Positions 21,404 through 32,765 of a DNA stretch of 64,000 bases are shown here, piece by piece. Below the pieces are notes generated by a model. That model was given only the letters and a program-made list of their open reading frames with translations, ran no database searches and had not been told where the DNA came from. Position 1 is the first letter of the stretch, and each line of letters starts with the position of its first letter. This DNA is from Hemerocallis citrina. Its lineage: Eukaryota > Streptophyta > Magnoliopsida > Asparagales > Asphodelaceae. The position numbers were made by a program, and so were the translations under genes. The stretch lies in assembly GCA_017893485.1 (NCBI GenBank), contig CM030365.1, positions 48,977,712 through 49,041,711 of the forward strand, read 5' to 3'.

Positions 21404-23330
21404 TCAATCCGATAATGTGATGCTGGCTCCCGTACTTCTTGGAGGCAGGATGTTATGCACTAAATTTACCTCTCGGACGAATGATTTCCTTGAGGAGCTA
21501 GAGGCGCCTCTATAGGCCCTCCATGAATAGCGTGAACGTCCTGATCCCTGGGACTCGGTTGGCCTCACTACTCGCTTGTTAGCACTCCTCGCGAGTGAAG
21601 GTTCAATGTCGTTCACTTGTGAAAATTTGGTGAGGTATTCCTATCAGAGCAACTTTTCAACCTCGTCTTTTAGGGCTTAGCAATCATCTGTGAGGTGACC
21701 ATTATCTTTCTGGAAAACACACCACTTGGTTTTATCTTTTCTCTTACTCGGGGCATTCATCTTGGGGGGAGGTCGAAGGAGCCCTTCGTTTGTCATCCTC
21801 CATGAGGATGGCAGAGATGCTGACATTAAGTGGGGGTGTACTCCTCAAAGCGAGGCATGAGAGGTAGGCGACGCAGGTCCGTGGCCTTTTGGGATTTTAG
21901 GGGTTCATCTTCATTGGGGCCTTTCCATTTATTTCCGGACAAAGATATCTTCTGTTCTTGGTGGTAGATTGCCTATTTGATTCTGATGTACTTATCGACT
22001 CTTTGAAGAAGGTCGGAGAAATCCCGATGAGGTTTTTTTGATGAGGGAAGCCTTGAGGTCATCATGTTTCACATTGTACTTGAAGGCGGTAGTGGCCACT
22101 GCTGAATCGAGGGAGGGGAATGGATCCAGACTTGGCTGTGAAGCGCTGAACGCAGCTCTTGTGGGACTCTCCATCCCTTAGTTTCAGGTCTAGCAAGGAA
22201 GCACTGGTTTTCATTGATTTGTGGATAGTGATGAAGTGTGTGAGGAAGATTTCCTCGAGTTGGTCGATGAAAAATATAGATCCTGGAGAGAGATGAGAGA
22301 ACCACTCCCGTGCAGAGCCATTCAAATTTGTTGAGAATGTTTTGCATATGAGGGAGTCAGATGCTTTGTGGGTCATCATGAGAGTTTTATAACTATCAAT
22401 GTGTTTTACTAGGTTGGTCTCCCCATTGTACAGCTCAAATGTTGGGATCTTGAAGTTAACGGGGACATGAGCCTTAATAATCTTGTTGGAGAAGGGGGTC
22501 TGACGGGACGGTATCTTCTTTCATGTTTTCCTTTATTGGGCTTCAGTAGTGCTAGACGATCTTCCATCTTTCGGTGGCGTCGGAGGACAACTTCCTCTTA
22601 ATGATCCGATCTAGTGGACCCATGGGATTCTTCACGTTGTGGAGGGGTAATGCGGTGAGGGCTGGGTCGTCGAGTCTTGGGAGGAATTATGTTAAGGGAC
22701 CGATGAATTTCATCTTTGAACTTTCGGAGCTCCGCTCTGGTGACGGGTACTTCCTCCTCCCTTCCCATTCTAGGGGTTGTTCTGCTGCTTGGAGTTTGTT
22801 TCCTCCTTTCACGGGGAGGACTTCTTATGCGGTCCTTTGGGGATTGTAGCTTCTTCGCCCCCTAGGAGAGGGGGATCTTCTTTGCCTTCTGAAAGAGGGA
22901 GTTCTACCCTGCCCCCTTGGAGAGGGAGTTCTTCTAGATCATGGCCTTCGAGGGGAATGGCTTATCCTACCTCCCTGCTATTTTGGATGTGGGGCTTCTC
23001 TATGAGGTCTCCTTTCGTTGAGGCGAGTACGGAGGTCAGACCCGTGCAGGCGGCTGATGATGACCTGACGGAGGTCGGGTTGTAATTGAGGCAACATGGA
23101 AGGGGTCAAGGTGTAAACTGAACCTCTGTTTATGATGAAGGGTCTTGTAGATGGTTCGGGATAGCTTTGGCGGGAGCCCTCGGGTTCAACTCCTTCAGAG
23201 GGAGACTGAATTTGCGAAAGGAGAGGCTCTTCGTACTGAGGTTGCACTTGTTGAAAGGTGAGAGAATGTCCTCAAGAGGAGGAGGTGGAGGAAAGGTTGA
23301 CTTTTTGGCTTGAGGCAGGTGCCTTTCCAT
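21404..23330 (-). pseudogene. Tat gag, copy A
   Basis: N-terminal Pro-rich frame (23330-23130), a long poorly conserved stretch, then the retrotransposon gag core (22379-22062: ICKTFSTNLNGSAREWFSHL, LEEIFLTHFITIHKSMKTSA), and a C-terminal zinc-binding variant with a GHLTDDC-type motif near 21690 and NLVHNILPPRSTGASITLSD (21616-21404). Frameshifts and stops separate these. Gag forms the particle shell in the cytoplasm. Homologous to copy B at 25263-26980, which lacks the core. Confidence 0.75.
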
Positions 23331-23398
23331 TTCCCCTTAGGAGGCATGGATGAAAGTAGTTTTTTTTACCGGCAAGTTCTGGTCGGAATTTCTTTGCT

Positions 23399-23418
23399 GT
23401 TCCTAGACGAAGCCAATT
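23399..23418 (-). other. Primer-binding region of Tat element A
   Basis: Next to the LTR end the minus strand reads AATTGGCTTCGTCTAGGAA. The matching site at L3 reads AATTGGTGTCGTCTGTGGAAA. Both resemble the TTGGCGCCGTCTGTGGG-type sites I associate with Tat elements, with substitutions. The tRNA is not assigned. Confidence 0.5.
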
Positions 23419-24092
23419 CTTTGCTACTTATTTCGGTGTAGGAGCAATCAGATGATGTGGATTCTTTTTAGGAAAAATCAAGAACTGACCTTTTGTCTTT
23501 TAACGATGTTAACTACCTTTGACTGTAATTGACTTCTCGATCTAACTCATTTATACCATAGAATTTGATTTGTGTGGTGATGATCGCCTCCGCTGACCTG
23601 CATAAAGTCTGAAACACCGGGGTTGATCCTGGTGATAGACCCTCCGACGCTCAAGTCAGAAATCAAGAAGAATATGAGGAAACTCTTTATTGAGAAATTA
23701 TTGATTACCTATTTCTAATGGAGGTAGGGGGTATTCATAGTCTCTTTGGTTAGTTTCAAGATAATGATGTATCTCTACTTCCCGATATTTTTGGATTAAA
23801 CCAGTTATCTCTTCTTTATGAAGAGATAAGAGTGGTTGAGGAAAGTTTAAACTCACATCAGGATAAGAGATATGGTTTTTGAATCGTCTCTTATGAATGA
23901 TTACGAGTTTAAACAATCTGGACCCATTCTTATTGGGCTGGTAGGACAACTCAGTAAGACAGACTCGTTTTGGGCTATTGGGCTTGAAAGATACCCATTC
24001 CCCGTTTACAGACCCGTTTTTAATGAAATTACTGTTTTACCCCTTAAAGCTTTAAGATCCATGCCTGATTAGTTCTATTTTTACCCATATCA
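23419..24092 (-). mobile_element. Tat LTR L2 (5' LTR of element A)
   Basis: Aligns to L3 and L1. The minus-strand start is TGATATGGGTAAAAATAG at 24092. Element A's primer region and gag follow. The right neighbour (24093 on) is the interior of element B's RT, so L2 marks where A landed in B. Confidence 0.85.
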
Positions 24093-24679
24093 GTCAGCTA
24101 CATGGTCTTCTTTCCTAAGGCTATTTACAAGTTTATCGTCCACATACACTTTCATGTTTCAGCCGATCTGTTCTTTAAATACTTGGTTCACCAAGCGTTG
24201 ATATGTAGATCCAGCATTCTTTAGCCCGAATAGCATGACTCGGTAGCAATGGAGCCATTGATTGGTGAGGACGTCTTCGGGATATCTGGCGGAATCATTC
24301 GGATCTGACTGTATCCTGAAAAAGCGTCCATGAAGCTTAATAACTCGTGGCCTAAGGTGGCTTCTATCAAGGCGTCTATGCTCGGCAGGGGTAAGGGGTC
24401 ATTCTAACATGCTTTGTTGATGTCGGTGAAGTCTACGCAAATTCTCCACATGCCATTGGCTTTCTGCACCATTGCAACGTTTGCTAGCCACTCAAGGTAG
24501 CTAACTTCCTGGATGAAGCGGGCGGCTAAAAGACATCTTCTTTGATGGTTTGTTGCCTCTCGAGTGCAAGTTTGTGATGCTTCTACTGGACAAGCTTGAC
24601 TTCCGGATTTACACTTAAACGGTGCATGATTAGATCTTCGAAATACCTGACATGTCTTTGACGGTCCATGCGAAAGGTC
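24093..24679 (-). pseudogene. Tat reverse transcriptase N-terminal fragment, copy B
   Basis: Aligns with 20170-20880 of copy A. Shared words on the plus strand include GATCTGTTCTTTAAA, CCAAGCGTTGATATGTAG and GAAAAAGCGTCCATGAAGCT. It is cut exactly at the L2 LTR edge, so the catalytic YVDD part of copy B is missing here. No long frame remains. Confidence 0.75.
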
Positions 24680-25261
24680 TCAGTTTTGCTTAATGCAGGT
24701 GATGAGCTGTTCCTTGACTTGTCGAGGGGGTGCCTTGCTCACCCGAAAAAATTTAGCTTGAACCTCTTTGGACTTTTGAGAGAAGGGCATTTCTGCTAGT
24801 TTGTCGGCGGGTTCGGAGCTTGCTTGTCCCTTATTGAGAGGGAGTTCTAAGGCATAGAAAGGGAGGACCGAGCCCCCCATTGTTTCTTTGTAGCATGCCC
24901 GAGTAGCTTCTTGGCTTCCCTTGGCTTCCCCTACTCCTGCGGTCGTTGGAAACTTCATCTTCATGTGGTAGGCGGAGACAACTGCTTGGAGGGCAGCTAA
25001 ACCCGTGCGACTAAAGATGGCATTGTAGGCGGAATTCATGTCAACCACCATGAAGTCTAGAGCCTCTATGTGAGTAGCCAGAGTCGTTCCCAAGGTTACA
25101 TCAAGGGTAACGATTCCTTCGATTAGTATAGGGGCTCCAGAGAATCCATGGAGGGTGTATCCGGCAGGCTTAGGGCAATCTCGCTTGAGCTTCAGGCCTT
25201 TGAACATAGCCAGGAAGAGGATGTTAGCTGAGATGTCGTTATTGACTAGGAGATGGCACAC
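24680..25261 (-). pseudogene. Tat protease region, copy B
   Basis: A 193-codon frame with HLLVNNDISANILFL where active Tat proteases have an Asp-containing VDxGSS-like box, then LTLHGF-type and AYNAIFSRTGLAALQAVVSA motifs. The expected catalytic aspartate region reads VNND, so activity is doubtful. The frame continues into a linker toward RT (PRQVKEQLIT). Confidence 0.75.
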
Positions 25262-25262
25262 T

Positions 25263-26982
25263 TCATGGTTTGCTGATTATGAGTGCGTCGCAGTGAGGTG
25301 TTTGGACACCGTCTAAGCCTCGATCCGAGAATGTAATGCTGGCTCCCGTGCTTCTTGGAGGTAGAATGTTATGCACTGAATTTACTTGTCGGACGAATGC
25401 TTTCCTTGAGGAGCTAGATGCGCCCCCAATAAGTCCTTCATGAATAGCATGAAATATCTCCATCTGTCTCGATCCCTGGGACTTGGTTGGCCTCTCTGTT
25501 CGCTTGTTGGCTCCCTTCACAAGTGGAAGTTCAGTGTCGTTCACTTGTGTAACTTTGGCAAGGTATCCTCGTCGGAGCAACGCTTTGACCTCGTTCTTGA
25601 GGGCTTGGCAATCATCTGTGAGGTGACCATGATCTTTGTGTAAATCACACCACTTAATTTTATCTCTCCTTTTGCTCGGGTCATTCATCTTGGGGGGAGG
25701 TTGAAGGAGCCCGTCCTTGTTAACCTCCATGAGGATGGCACAGATACTGCCATTAAGTTGGCTATACTTCTCAACGCGAGGCATGGAAGGTGGGCGATGC
25801 TGGCCCGTAGCATCCTTCTAGAATTTTCAGGGTTAATCTTCATTGGGGCATTCCTATTTGTTCCCAAACGAAGGTGTCTTCTGTTCTTGGGGCGGATTGC
25901 CTCTTTCACTCGGATATACTTCTCGACACTTTGAAGAAGGTCAGAGAAGTCCTGAGCCTGTCAATTGACGAGGGAAGCCTTGAGGTCATCATGCTTCACA
26001 TTGTACCTGAAGGCACCCGTGGTCACTGCTGAATCGAGTGAGGGGATGGATATGGACTCGGCCATGAAGCACTGACCGGGACAGTATCTTCTTAGAAAAT
26101 AGGGGTCTAACGGGACAGTATCTTCTTTTCTGTCTTCCTTCTTCCTGCTTCAGTAGTGTTAGAAGATCTTCCATCTTTCGGAGGCATTAGAGAACGGTGT
26201 CCTTTTGCTGATCAGATCTAGTGGACCCATGAGACTCTTCACGTTGTGGAGGGGTAGAGCGGTGAGGACTGGGTTGTCGAGTCTTAGGAGTAATTATGTT
26301 AAGGGCTTGAGCAATTTCATCTGTGAACTCTCGAAGCTCTGCTCCGGTGACATATGCTTCCTCCTCCCTTCCTCTTCTAAGAACTGTTATGCTGGTTGGA
26401 GTTAGATGCCTCCTCTCTCGGGAAGGATTTCTTCTGTGGCCCCTTGGGGATTTGTGGCTTCTTCGCCCCCTAGGAGAGGGGGATCTTTTTCTCCTTCTGG
26501 GAGATGGAGATCTTCCCCACCCCCTTGGATAAGGAGTTCTTCTGGATCATGGGCTCGAGGTGAAAGGCATCTCCTACCTCCCCGCTGTTCTGGATTGGGG
26601 GCTTCTTCATGAGTTCTCCTCTCGTTGAGGCGGGTTTGAAGGTCAGACCCCTGCTGGCGGCTGATGATGACCTAACAGAGACCAGGTTGTGGTTGAGGCA
26701 ACGTGGAAGGGTTCGAGGTATAGACTGAACCTCTGTTTTCGATGAAGGGTCTTGTAGATGGTTTAGGATCGCTTCGGCCGGAGCCCCTGGTGCAGCTTCT
26801 CTAGAGGGAGGCTAAACCTGCTGAAAGAGAGACTCTTCTTGCTTAGGCTGCTGGGGTTGCACTTGTTGAAAGGCGGGAGGAAGGTCCTTAAGATGAGGAG
26901 GTGGAGGAAGAGGGTTGGCTCGTCGACTTGAGGCCGCCGTCTTCCCTTTTCCCTTAGAAGTTTGGTCGAAATTTCTTTGATA
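25263..26982 (-). pseudogene. Tat gag, copy B, with core deletion
   Basis: The C-terminal part is a 173-codon frame (25784-25263) with WCDLHKDHGHLTDDCQALK, a zinc-binding CxxH...C motif, and NSVHNILPPRSTGASITFSD. Between about 26060 and 26110 the gag core present in copy A (about 22147-22500) is missing. The words GGGACAGTATCTTCTT flank the deletion on both sides, suggesting a slippage or repeat-mediated loss. The N-terminal half (26170-26980) has only short frames. Confidence 0.7.
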
Positions 26983-27003
26983 TTTCCACAGACGACACCA
27001 ATT
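26983..27003 (-). other. Primer-binding region of Tat element B
   Basis: Minus strand AATTGGTGTCGTCTGTGGAAA directly inside L3. See the copy A site at 23399-23418. Confidence 0.5.
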
Positions 27004-27699
27004 TATTGCTGCTTTTTTTGGAGTGGGAGCAATCAGATGATGTGGGTTCTTTTGAGGAACAATAAAAAACTGACCTTTTGACTTTCAACAGTGTTAACTA
27101 CCTTTGACTGCAGTTGACTTCTCGATCTGTCTCGCTTGCGCCGTTGGATTTTATTCGTGTGGTGACGACCGCCTCCGCTGACCTGCAAAAAGTCCGAAAC
27201 ACCGGGATTGATCCCGATGACTGACCTTCCGATGCTCAAGTCAGAAATCAAGAAGATTATATGGGAGCTTTTTATGGAGAAAATATTCATTACCTGTTTC
27301 TGGTGGAGGTAGGGGGTGTTTATAGTCACTTTGGTCAATTTGAAAATAATTATTACTTCTAGGTGTTTTTTGGATCGAATCAGTTATCTCTTCTTCATGA
27401 AGAGATAAGAGTGGTTAAGGGGATTGAATTTAAACTCCCCTCAGGATAAGATATTTGGTTTTTGAACCGTCTCTTGTGAATAATTATGAGTTTAAATCAT
27501 ATTTAAATGATCTCAACCCATTCTTATTGGGCTGTTAGGACAAACCAACAAAACAGACCTATTTTGGCCTGTTGGGTTGAAAGAACTCAATTCCTATTTA
27601 TAGACCCGTTTCCAGTGAAACTGCCATTTTACCCCTGGAGCTTTAAGATTCTGGTCTAGTTTGAATGGTCCCGATTTGGTTCTATTTTTACTCATATCA
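27004..27699 (-). mobile_element. Tat LTR L3 (5' LTR of element B)
   Basis: Minus-strand start TGATATGAGTAAAAATAG at 27699, followed outside by GGCAG. Aligns with L1 and L2. Its inner edge is followed by the primer region, which makes it the 5' LTR. Confidence 0.85.
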
Positions 27700-27704
27700 G
27701 GCAG
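27700..27704 (+). repeat. Target-site duplication GGCAG, right copy
   Basis: Partner of 8425-8429. Confidence 0.85.
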
Positions 27705-28018
27705 CCAGGAATCTTTCCATAACAGGTTCTTACTGCCTATAAATATAGGGCCCCCTCCACTGTTATGAGGTGATCACATTTTTGCCACATAATCCCCATT
27801 TTTTACCATTGAATATTGACTTGAGCGTCGGAGGGTCTGTCATTGGAAATTATCCCAGTGTTTCAGACTTTTTTGTAGGTCCTCGGTGGTCGTTGTGTCC
27901 ATACACCCACTCATACTAGCCTCACATCAGGGTCAGATATACAGCTGAGATCTGAGTTTTCTCTCCAACAAAAGAACTTACTATCTATTGCTCTCACACC
28001 CGAAAAACAACAACATCA
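27705..28018 (+). mobile_element. Tat-1 3' LTR, second part
   Basis: Continues the LTR begun at 8169. It has a promoter-like TATAAATA at 27738-27745 and ends at or near CAACATCA (28018), judged from the TG...CA rule. The left end of Tat-1 is off-window, so its own target duplication cannot be checked. Confidence 0.65.
27738..27745 (+). promoter_or_regulatory. TATA box of the Tat-1 LTR
   Basis: CCTATAAATATAGGGCCC, a strong TATA context in the LTR, plus orientation, matching the element's direction. Confidence 0.6.
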
Positions 28019-28261
28019 GATACTCAATTTTCTAATGAACCACCACAACATATATGATCTATTTATATTTTTATCATTATAATTTAGAAGTATATATACG
28101 TATATAGAGATGATTTAGTATGATGCTAGTAAGATAAATTAGATAATGATAAAAACTCTGTGGTGGGACATCCCATGAACGATCCAAACCATTCAACTTG
28201 ATTTACATGACTAAACTAGTATAAGGATAATATATCAAGTCATTTGAAACTTGTTTGCCTA

Positions 28262-28414
28262 TCTATATAATAAAACACAAAGAAAGCTATCAAGTGGCTC
28301 CCCTTCAATTCCCCCAAAATCAAAGGTCCAGATCTAACGTCACAAAATACATTTTCCCTCCAAAAGTTTCCCCCCAAAACTCAAATTCAAATCCCGACAC
28401 TCCTTTATTTATTT

Positions 28415-28504
<90 letters not shown>

Positions 28505-28709
28505 TTATGGAAACATGGATTTTTATACCCTAATTTATAATTATTTTTCAACATATACTAATGAAAACATGGACTTTTATTTACAACTAATTATTTTCAT
28601 AATATTCAAACTTGAGCTATATAATTGTTGATTTACTGTTTACAAGGCTTTTCATATGCTGTATCGTTCTGAAGACGTGCCGTAGGCACGTGCCCATGGG
28701 CAAATCTAG
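28262..28709 (+). mobile_element. Non-autonomous Helitron, 448 bp
   Basis: 5' end TCTATATAATAAAAC preceded by A (28261). 3' end CTAG (28706-28709) followed by T (28710), so it sits in an AT site as Helitrons do. A perfect 7-bp hairpin ACGTGCC-GTA-GGCACGT lies at 28675-28691, 14 nt before CTAG. The interior has (CT)n and (TA)n tracts. There is no Rep/helicase frame, so it is non-autonomous. Confidence 0.85.
28421..28503. repeat. (CT)n-(TA)n-(AC)n compound microsatellite
   Basis: About 25 CT units, then TATATATATATA, then ACACACACAC, inside the Helitron. Confidence 0.95.
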
Positions 28710-28946
28710 TGTATTAAAAAGTTACAAAATTTTACAGTTGAAAAGTTACAAAATATAATTTATTGTGTAATCACATGATGCATGGGTAAAAAAGTTTCAA
28801 ATTACTTAATCTCACATTTTTACACTAGTTTACTCATGTAGGACATGATGAACGGTCCGGATTGTTCATGAGATGTCTCACTAAGAATATCATATCGTTA
28901 TCTAATTTATCATACTAAAATGTGTATCTTTCTAGATTATCGATCT

Positions 28947-28950
<4 letters not shown>

Positions 28951-28997
<47 letters not shown>

Positions 28998-29010
28998 TGT
29001 GTGTGTGTGT
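28951..29010. repeat. (TA)n-(GA)n-(GT)n compound microsatellite
   Basis: A dinucleotide run between the foldback MITE and the next element. Confidence 0.95.
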
Positions 29011-29118
29011 ATTATGAGATGGTGAGAAGACACCATTGTCGTGAGAAAATGATCTCAGCCATTCAATTGCGATCCAATGGCCGAGATCAGCTCCACCCAA
29101 ATGAGTATGATGCCATTA

Positions 29119-29123
29119 GTTTG
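29119..29123 (+). repeat. Target-site duplication GTTTG, left copy
   Basis: GTTTG also at 33015-33019, directly flanking the LTR. Confidence 0.85.
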
Positions 29124-32100
29124 TGTCACGCCCCGCTTCCCAAAAGGAATACGGAATACGAGTACATGACAAAGCTCAGCGAATAATTTTCATCATTCAT
29201 AAGTTGTAGGATTGACTCAACATCATAACATGAAATATAACAAAATATACTCAACCATGCATGCATGAATAAATTATTAATCAACAGAAATTATTTGAAC
29301 AAATATATACTTCCCAAATAAATACAAGATCTGGATCAAAAAGTAAAATTTCAGGAAAACATGCCCGTTACAAGTTTTAAGTAGCAACAAGAATTTAAAT
29401 AAACTCAAATACAAAATAATTAAAGCAAAATTTTTCAAGCGAAGCCTAGAACGTTAGCTCACCAACTCCTTCTGGCAGCTCGTCTCCAAAGTCTGTATAT
29501 ATCATGCAGAAGAAAAAATAGAGAAACAAAGACAAACACCCGTAGTGCAAGTTCAGGCCGCAAGTAGTACAAGCAAGGGTACAAGAACATAAATATAATA
29601 AAGAACAAGAACCAAGGTATAACAAGGAATAAAGACAAGAACCAAGGAACATGGAATAAAACGAAGTGAAGTGTGATGCAACTAGAAATAAATATATGAA
29701 GGGAAGGACAACAACTTGCAACAGGAAAACAAGTAAGGAAAATTGGTTCATGCATACTTGTGAATCAAAATCATGTGACTTCTAAATCAAAATCATGTAG
29801 CTTCTAAATCAAAATCATGTAACTTGTAACAAAATCAGGAAACTGGCAGACAGGATCATGCATGTGCTTAGTGTCAACTTAAGTCTATATTCATTTACCA
29901 TTATCTAATGTAGCACTTCATGCATCCCATATTTTTACCACATGGTTTCTACATACAATCAAGTTACGTTTAGATTTCGTAGTGGATTCTGTAGGGCTGT
30001 GTACTCAGGTATCAAGTAATCCAAATCATATTAACCAAATCATATAGAGTATTCCAAATTATCCAAATATAATCCAAATCATCAAAATGTAATCCAAATC
30101 ATATCATGTAACCAAATGAGGGAAACACGGGCCCCCTTCCGAGTACACTTTTTTATATTGTCTACTACTAGATCTTTCCCTTAACCCCAGCTTGTTACTT
30201 TTTATTACAAATCAAAAATAATCAGGAGATAATGAGAACAAAATCGGGACAAAACAAGGATGTATCAAGAGCTCATATGATGCAAGCAACATGTTCTAAA
30301 TCACAAAACACAAGAAACAACATGCAAATATTTAACCGTAGCAAAATACCAATTTTGGACAGCAAGACGTTGCTGCACAAAAACTGAGATTCCCGCTACC
30401 ACAGGAATGCAAATCTGGATCCGTCAGCAATCTGGAAACTAGAATCTTTGCTGAATCAATCGCATGTAAAAAATATACATAAAGGTTATTGCAATTGGTG
30501 TCAAAACAACAAACTACACAGGATTCGTGTTCAGCCAGAATTTGGAAAATTGTGTTTAGAAACATGAAACAGGTCAGAAACTTCATTAATTAATTCCAAG
30601 AAAATTAGGGAAGGTTATCTAGTGTGTCTAGTCTCAGAATGCAAAATTTAAAGTCATTATCTTACAGGTAGCATAGTTAATTTAATTTGTGAAACAAAGT
30701 GACACAACAAATTTGTGAATCTGAAATTCCAGACACAGCAGCTGTGAAACTGCAATAACACACAAACCATAACTCATAATTCAATTCCGTCAAAAAAGTA
30801 GTAAACTAGACATCTGGGGCTATATTCCATGTTTAGAACTCAAGTTCAGATTCTGATGCTATCGGGGTCAAAATAGCAAACAAAGACAGGAATAACAACA
30901 TATGTTAATTCTTTTATATAACAAGTGGCATGATTAGTGACTATTATGAGTCTAAATTAGGGTGTAATACAAATCAGGGCTCACAAGTATTAAATCAGCA
31001 CCCATGGCTATTCTCAACTCAAAATAAAGCAAAATCAACACATGCATTATACAAACATACATCTACAAGCCAAGGTGATTTTTAATTTTATGTGTTCAAA
31101 TAATTAGATGATAAAATAGACCCAACAAGTTGTGAAACGAATATATCAATGAAATGTTGTGACTCTTATGATCATGATATTGATAAGGACGGCAATAAGT
31201 AAAATGAGATCATCAAAGGATAAGCCAAAGGGGAGTCATAATTACAACCTACTTGTAGTATTTTCAAATAAAAGATTGTACTAGAACAATAAAATGTACA
31301 AGAAGATACTTACCTTGCAATTGACGACGAAAACGATGAGAAGACGAGAATAACGAGAATGGATCCTGGCACACGACGATGACCGGCACGGATATTGATG
31401 GCGGTCAAGATCAAGAAAATCAACGGCTGAGATCGCTCTGATATGATGATCAAGATGGTCAGAGAATTGGATGGTTGGATGTGGTCCTAATGCTAATAAT
31501 GAAGATCCGATGATGGATGATGAGATCGGATGGCTCAGATCGGGAGATCAGGATGATGATCAAGATCAGATCAACGGACAGCTCCGATTTGGTTGATGCT
31601 GATCGATCTAATCTGATCTCAACCATGATGAGATCAAGCAGATCAGACGGCCTAGGATTCAAAGATCCACTCCTTGATCAAACAGCAACGATAATGGCAC
31701 TACTGACTGCGGCGTTGGGCCAGGCTGACGGCAAGGAGCGCCGGGCCTGTGGTGACTACGGGGTGGTAGGAGCGACTGGAGGAGGATGAGGAGGGCAGCT
31801 CGACAGTAGGACGAAGGGAAGGTGGTGGTGCTCTGTTTTCGAAGAGGAAACAGAGGAGATGAGGAGGGTGATGGCAATGGCGGTCGACGGTGGAGCTGGT
31901 GATCAAGGGTAGTCGAGGAGGGAGATGGTAGTAGGATGGAGCGGTCGAGGGATGCTCGGAGGGTGGAGAGGCTGCAAGGATGACTGGGGATGGCAAGGAT
32001 GAGGAAGACGATGGATGGGTTCGGGAGAAGCTCGATGGAAAGATGGTGAAGACAGGGATGGAGAGAGGGTGGCGAGGCTGGTAGTCGATCGGAGGCGGGA

Positions 32101-32378
32101 GACAGGGGCGGTTGTAATGGTAGATGGTCGAGGAGAGGATGGGAGAGGGGTCGGGAGTTCAATGGGTGTAGACGAGGGAGAGCTTCGGGAGGGAAAGGCT
32201 GCGGTGGCTCGACGGGTTCGAGGAAGAGGATGAGAACAAAGGTGGTCAGAGGGCGATGGGGATGAATAAGATGAGCGGAGGTTGGGGACGAGGGCGACGA
32301 GGCTGGAGGTAGAAGAAGGGGGTTGAACAAGTGCGGCACTGTATTGGGGTCTCAACAGTAGGTAGGGTAGGGTTATAG

Positions 32379-32381
<3 letters not shown>

Positions 32382-32414
<33 letters not shown>
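32382..32414. repeat. (TA)n microsatellite in the solo LTR
   Basis: About 16 TA units flanked on the plus strand by GGG on both sides. Possibly the TATA region of the minus-strand LTR promoter. Confidence 0.9.
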
Positions 32415-32418
<4 letters not shown>

Positions 32419-32639
32419 GAGTGTTTGGGTTAACGGGTTGAATAAGATCCAATAAGAGATATGCTTGGGGGTTTTTGGGCTAAAATCCAATAGGAAAATA
32501 GAATAACCAATAAAAATATGATTTATAATAAAATGTAATTTACATTACAAAATAGAATTTATTCGAAATAACTACAAATACAATTAGTACATAGAAGTGG
32601 ATTTTTAATCAACAGTCAAAATTAATAATTATAATAGCA

Positions 32640-32765
32640 ATAATAACAATTACCATAAACATAATAATGATGATAACAGTAATAATAATAGTACTAATAA
32701 CAATAATAATAATAAAGAAAATGATAAAAATAATAATAGTAACAATAGTAATAATGGTAATATAT
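32640..32765. repeat. AAT/AAC-rich imperfect trinucleotide tract
   Basis: Repeated AATAATAATAAC, AATAATAGTAAC words inside the solo LTR. Confidence 0.8.

Larger units (their letters stand above)
8430..27699 (-). mobile_element. Composite Tat-lineage Ty3/gypsy insertion (two fused elements)
   Basis: Bounded by GGCAG duplications and by LTRs whose minus-strand ends are TGATATGRGTAAAAATAG...GTAGCGACA. Three LTR copies lie at 8430-9651 (L1), 23419-24092 (L2) and 27004-27699 (L3). Reading minus strand: L3, gag-PR-partial RT (B), L2, gag-PR-RT-RH-aRH-INT (A), 107-bp repeats, a second aRH/INT block, 107-bp repeats, antisense gene, 104-116-bp repeats, L1. The second RNase H (archaeal-like) after RH and the integrase motifs (YFTKWIEAEP, LVTDNGTQF) are Tat-lineage marks. 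All genes are broken. Confidence 0.85.
28105..28935. mobile_element. Foldback MITE with long inverted arms, interrupted by a Helitron
   Basis: Left arm 28105-28260 and right arm about 28780-28935 are inverted copies. For example TTTAGTATGAT, AAATTAGATAA, CCCATGAACGATCC/CTCATGAACAATCC and AATTTGAAACTT-type words occur in the same order when the right arm is reverse-complemented. The loop contains the Helitron at 28262-28709. Exact ends and target duplication are not resolved. No transposase frame is present. Confidence 0.7.

Noticed and set aside
28960..29010. CRISPR-like or satellite array
   Set aside because: Only a compound dinucleotide microsatellite; no spacer structure.
29446..29755. 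Two minus-strand hydrophobic frames resembling small membrane proteins
   Set aside because: T-rich composition in the LTR, no family, overlapping frames equally open.
31659..32490. Long minus-strand open frames rich in Pro, Ser and Leu
   Set aside because: Low-complexity translation, overlapping open frames on both strands, inside a solo LTR flanked by a target duplication. Composition explains them.
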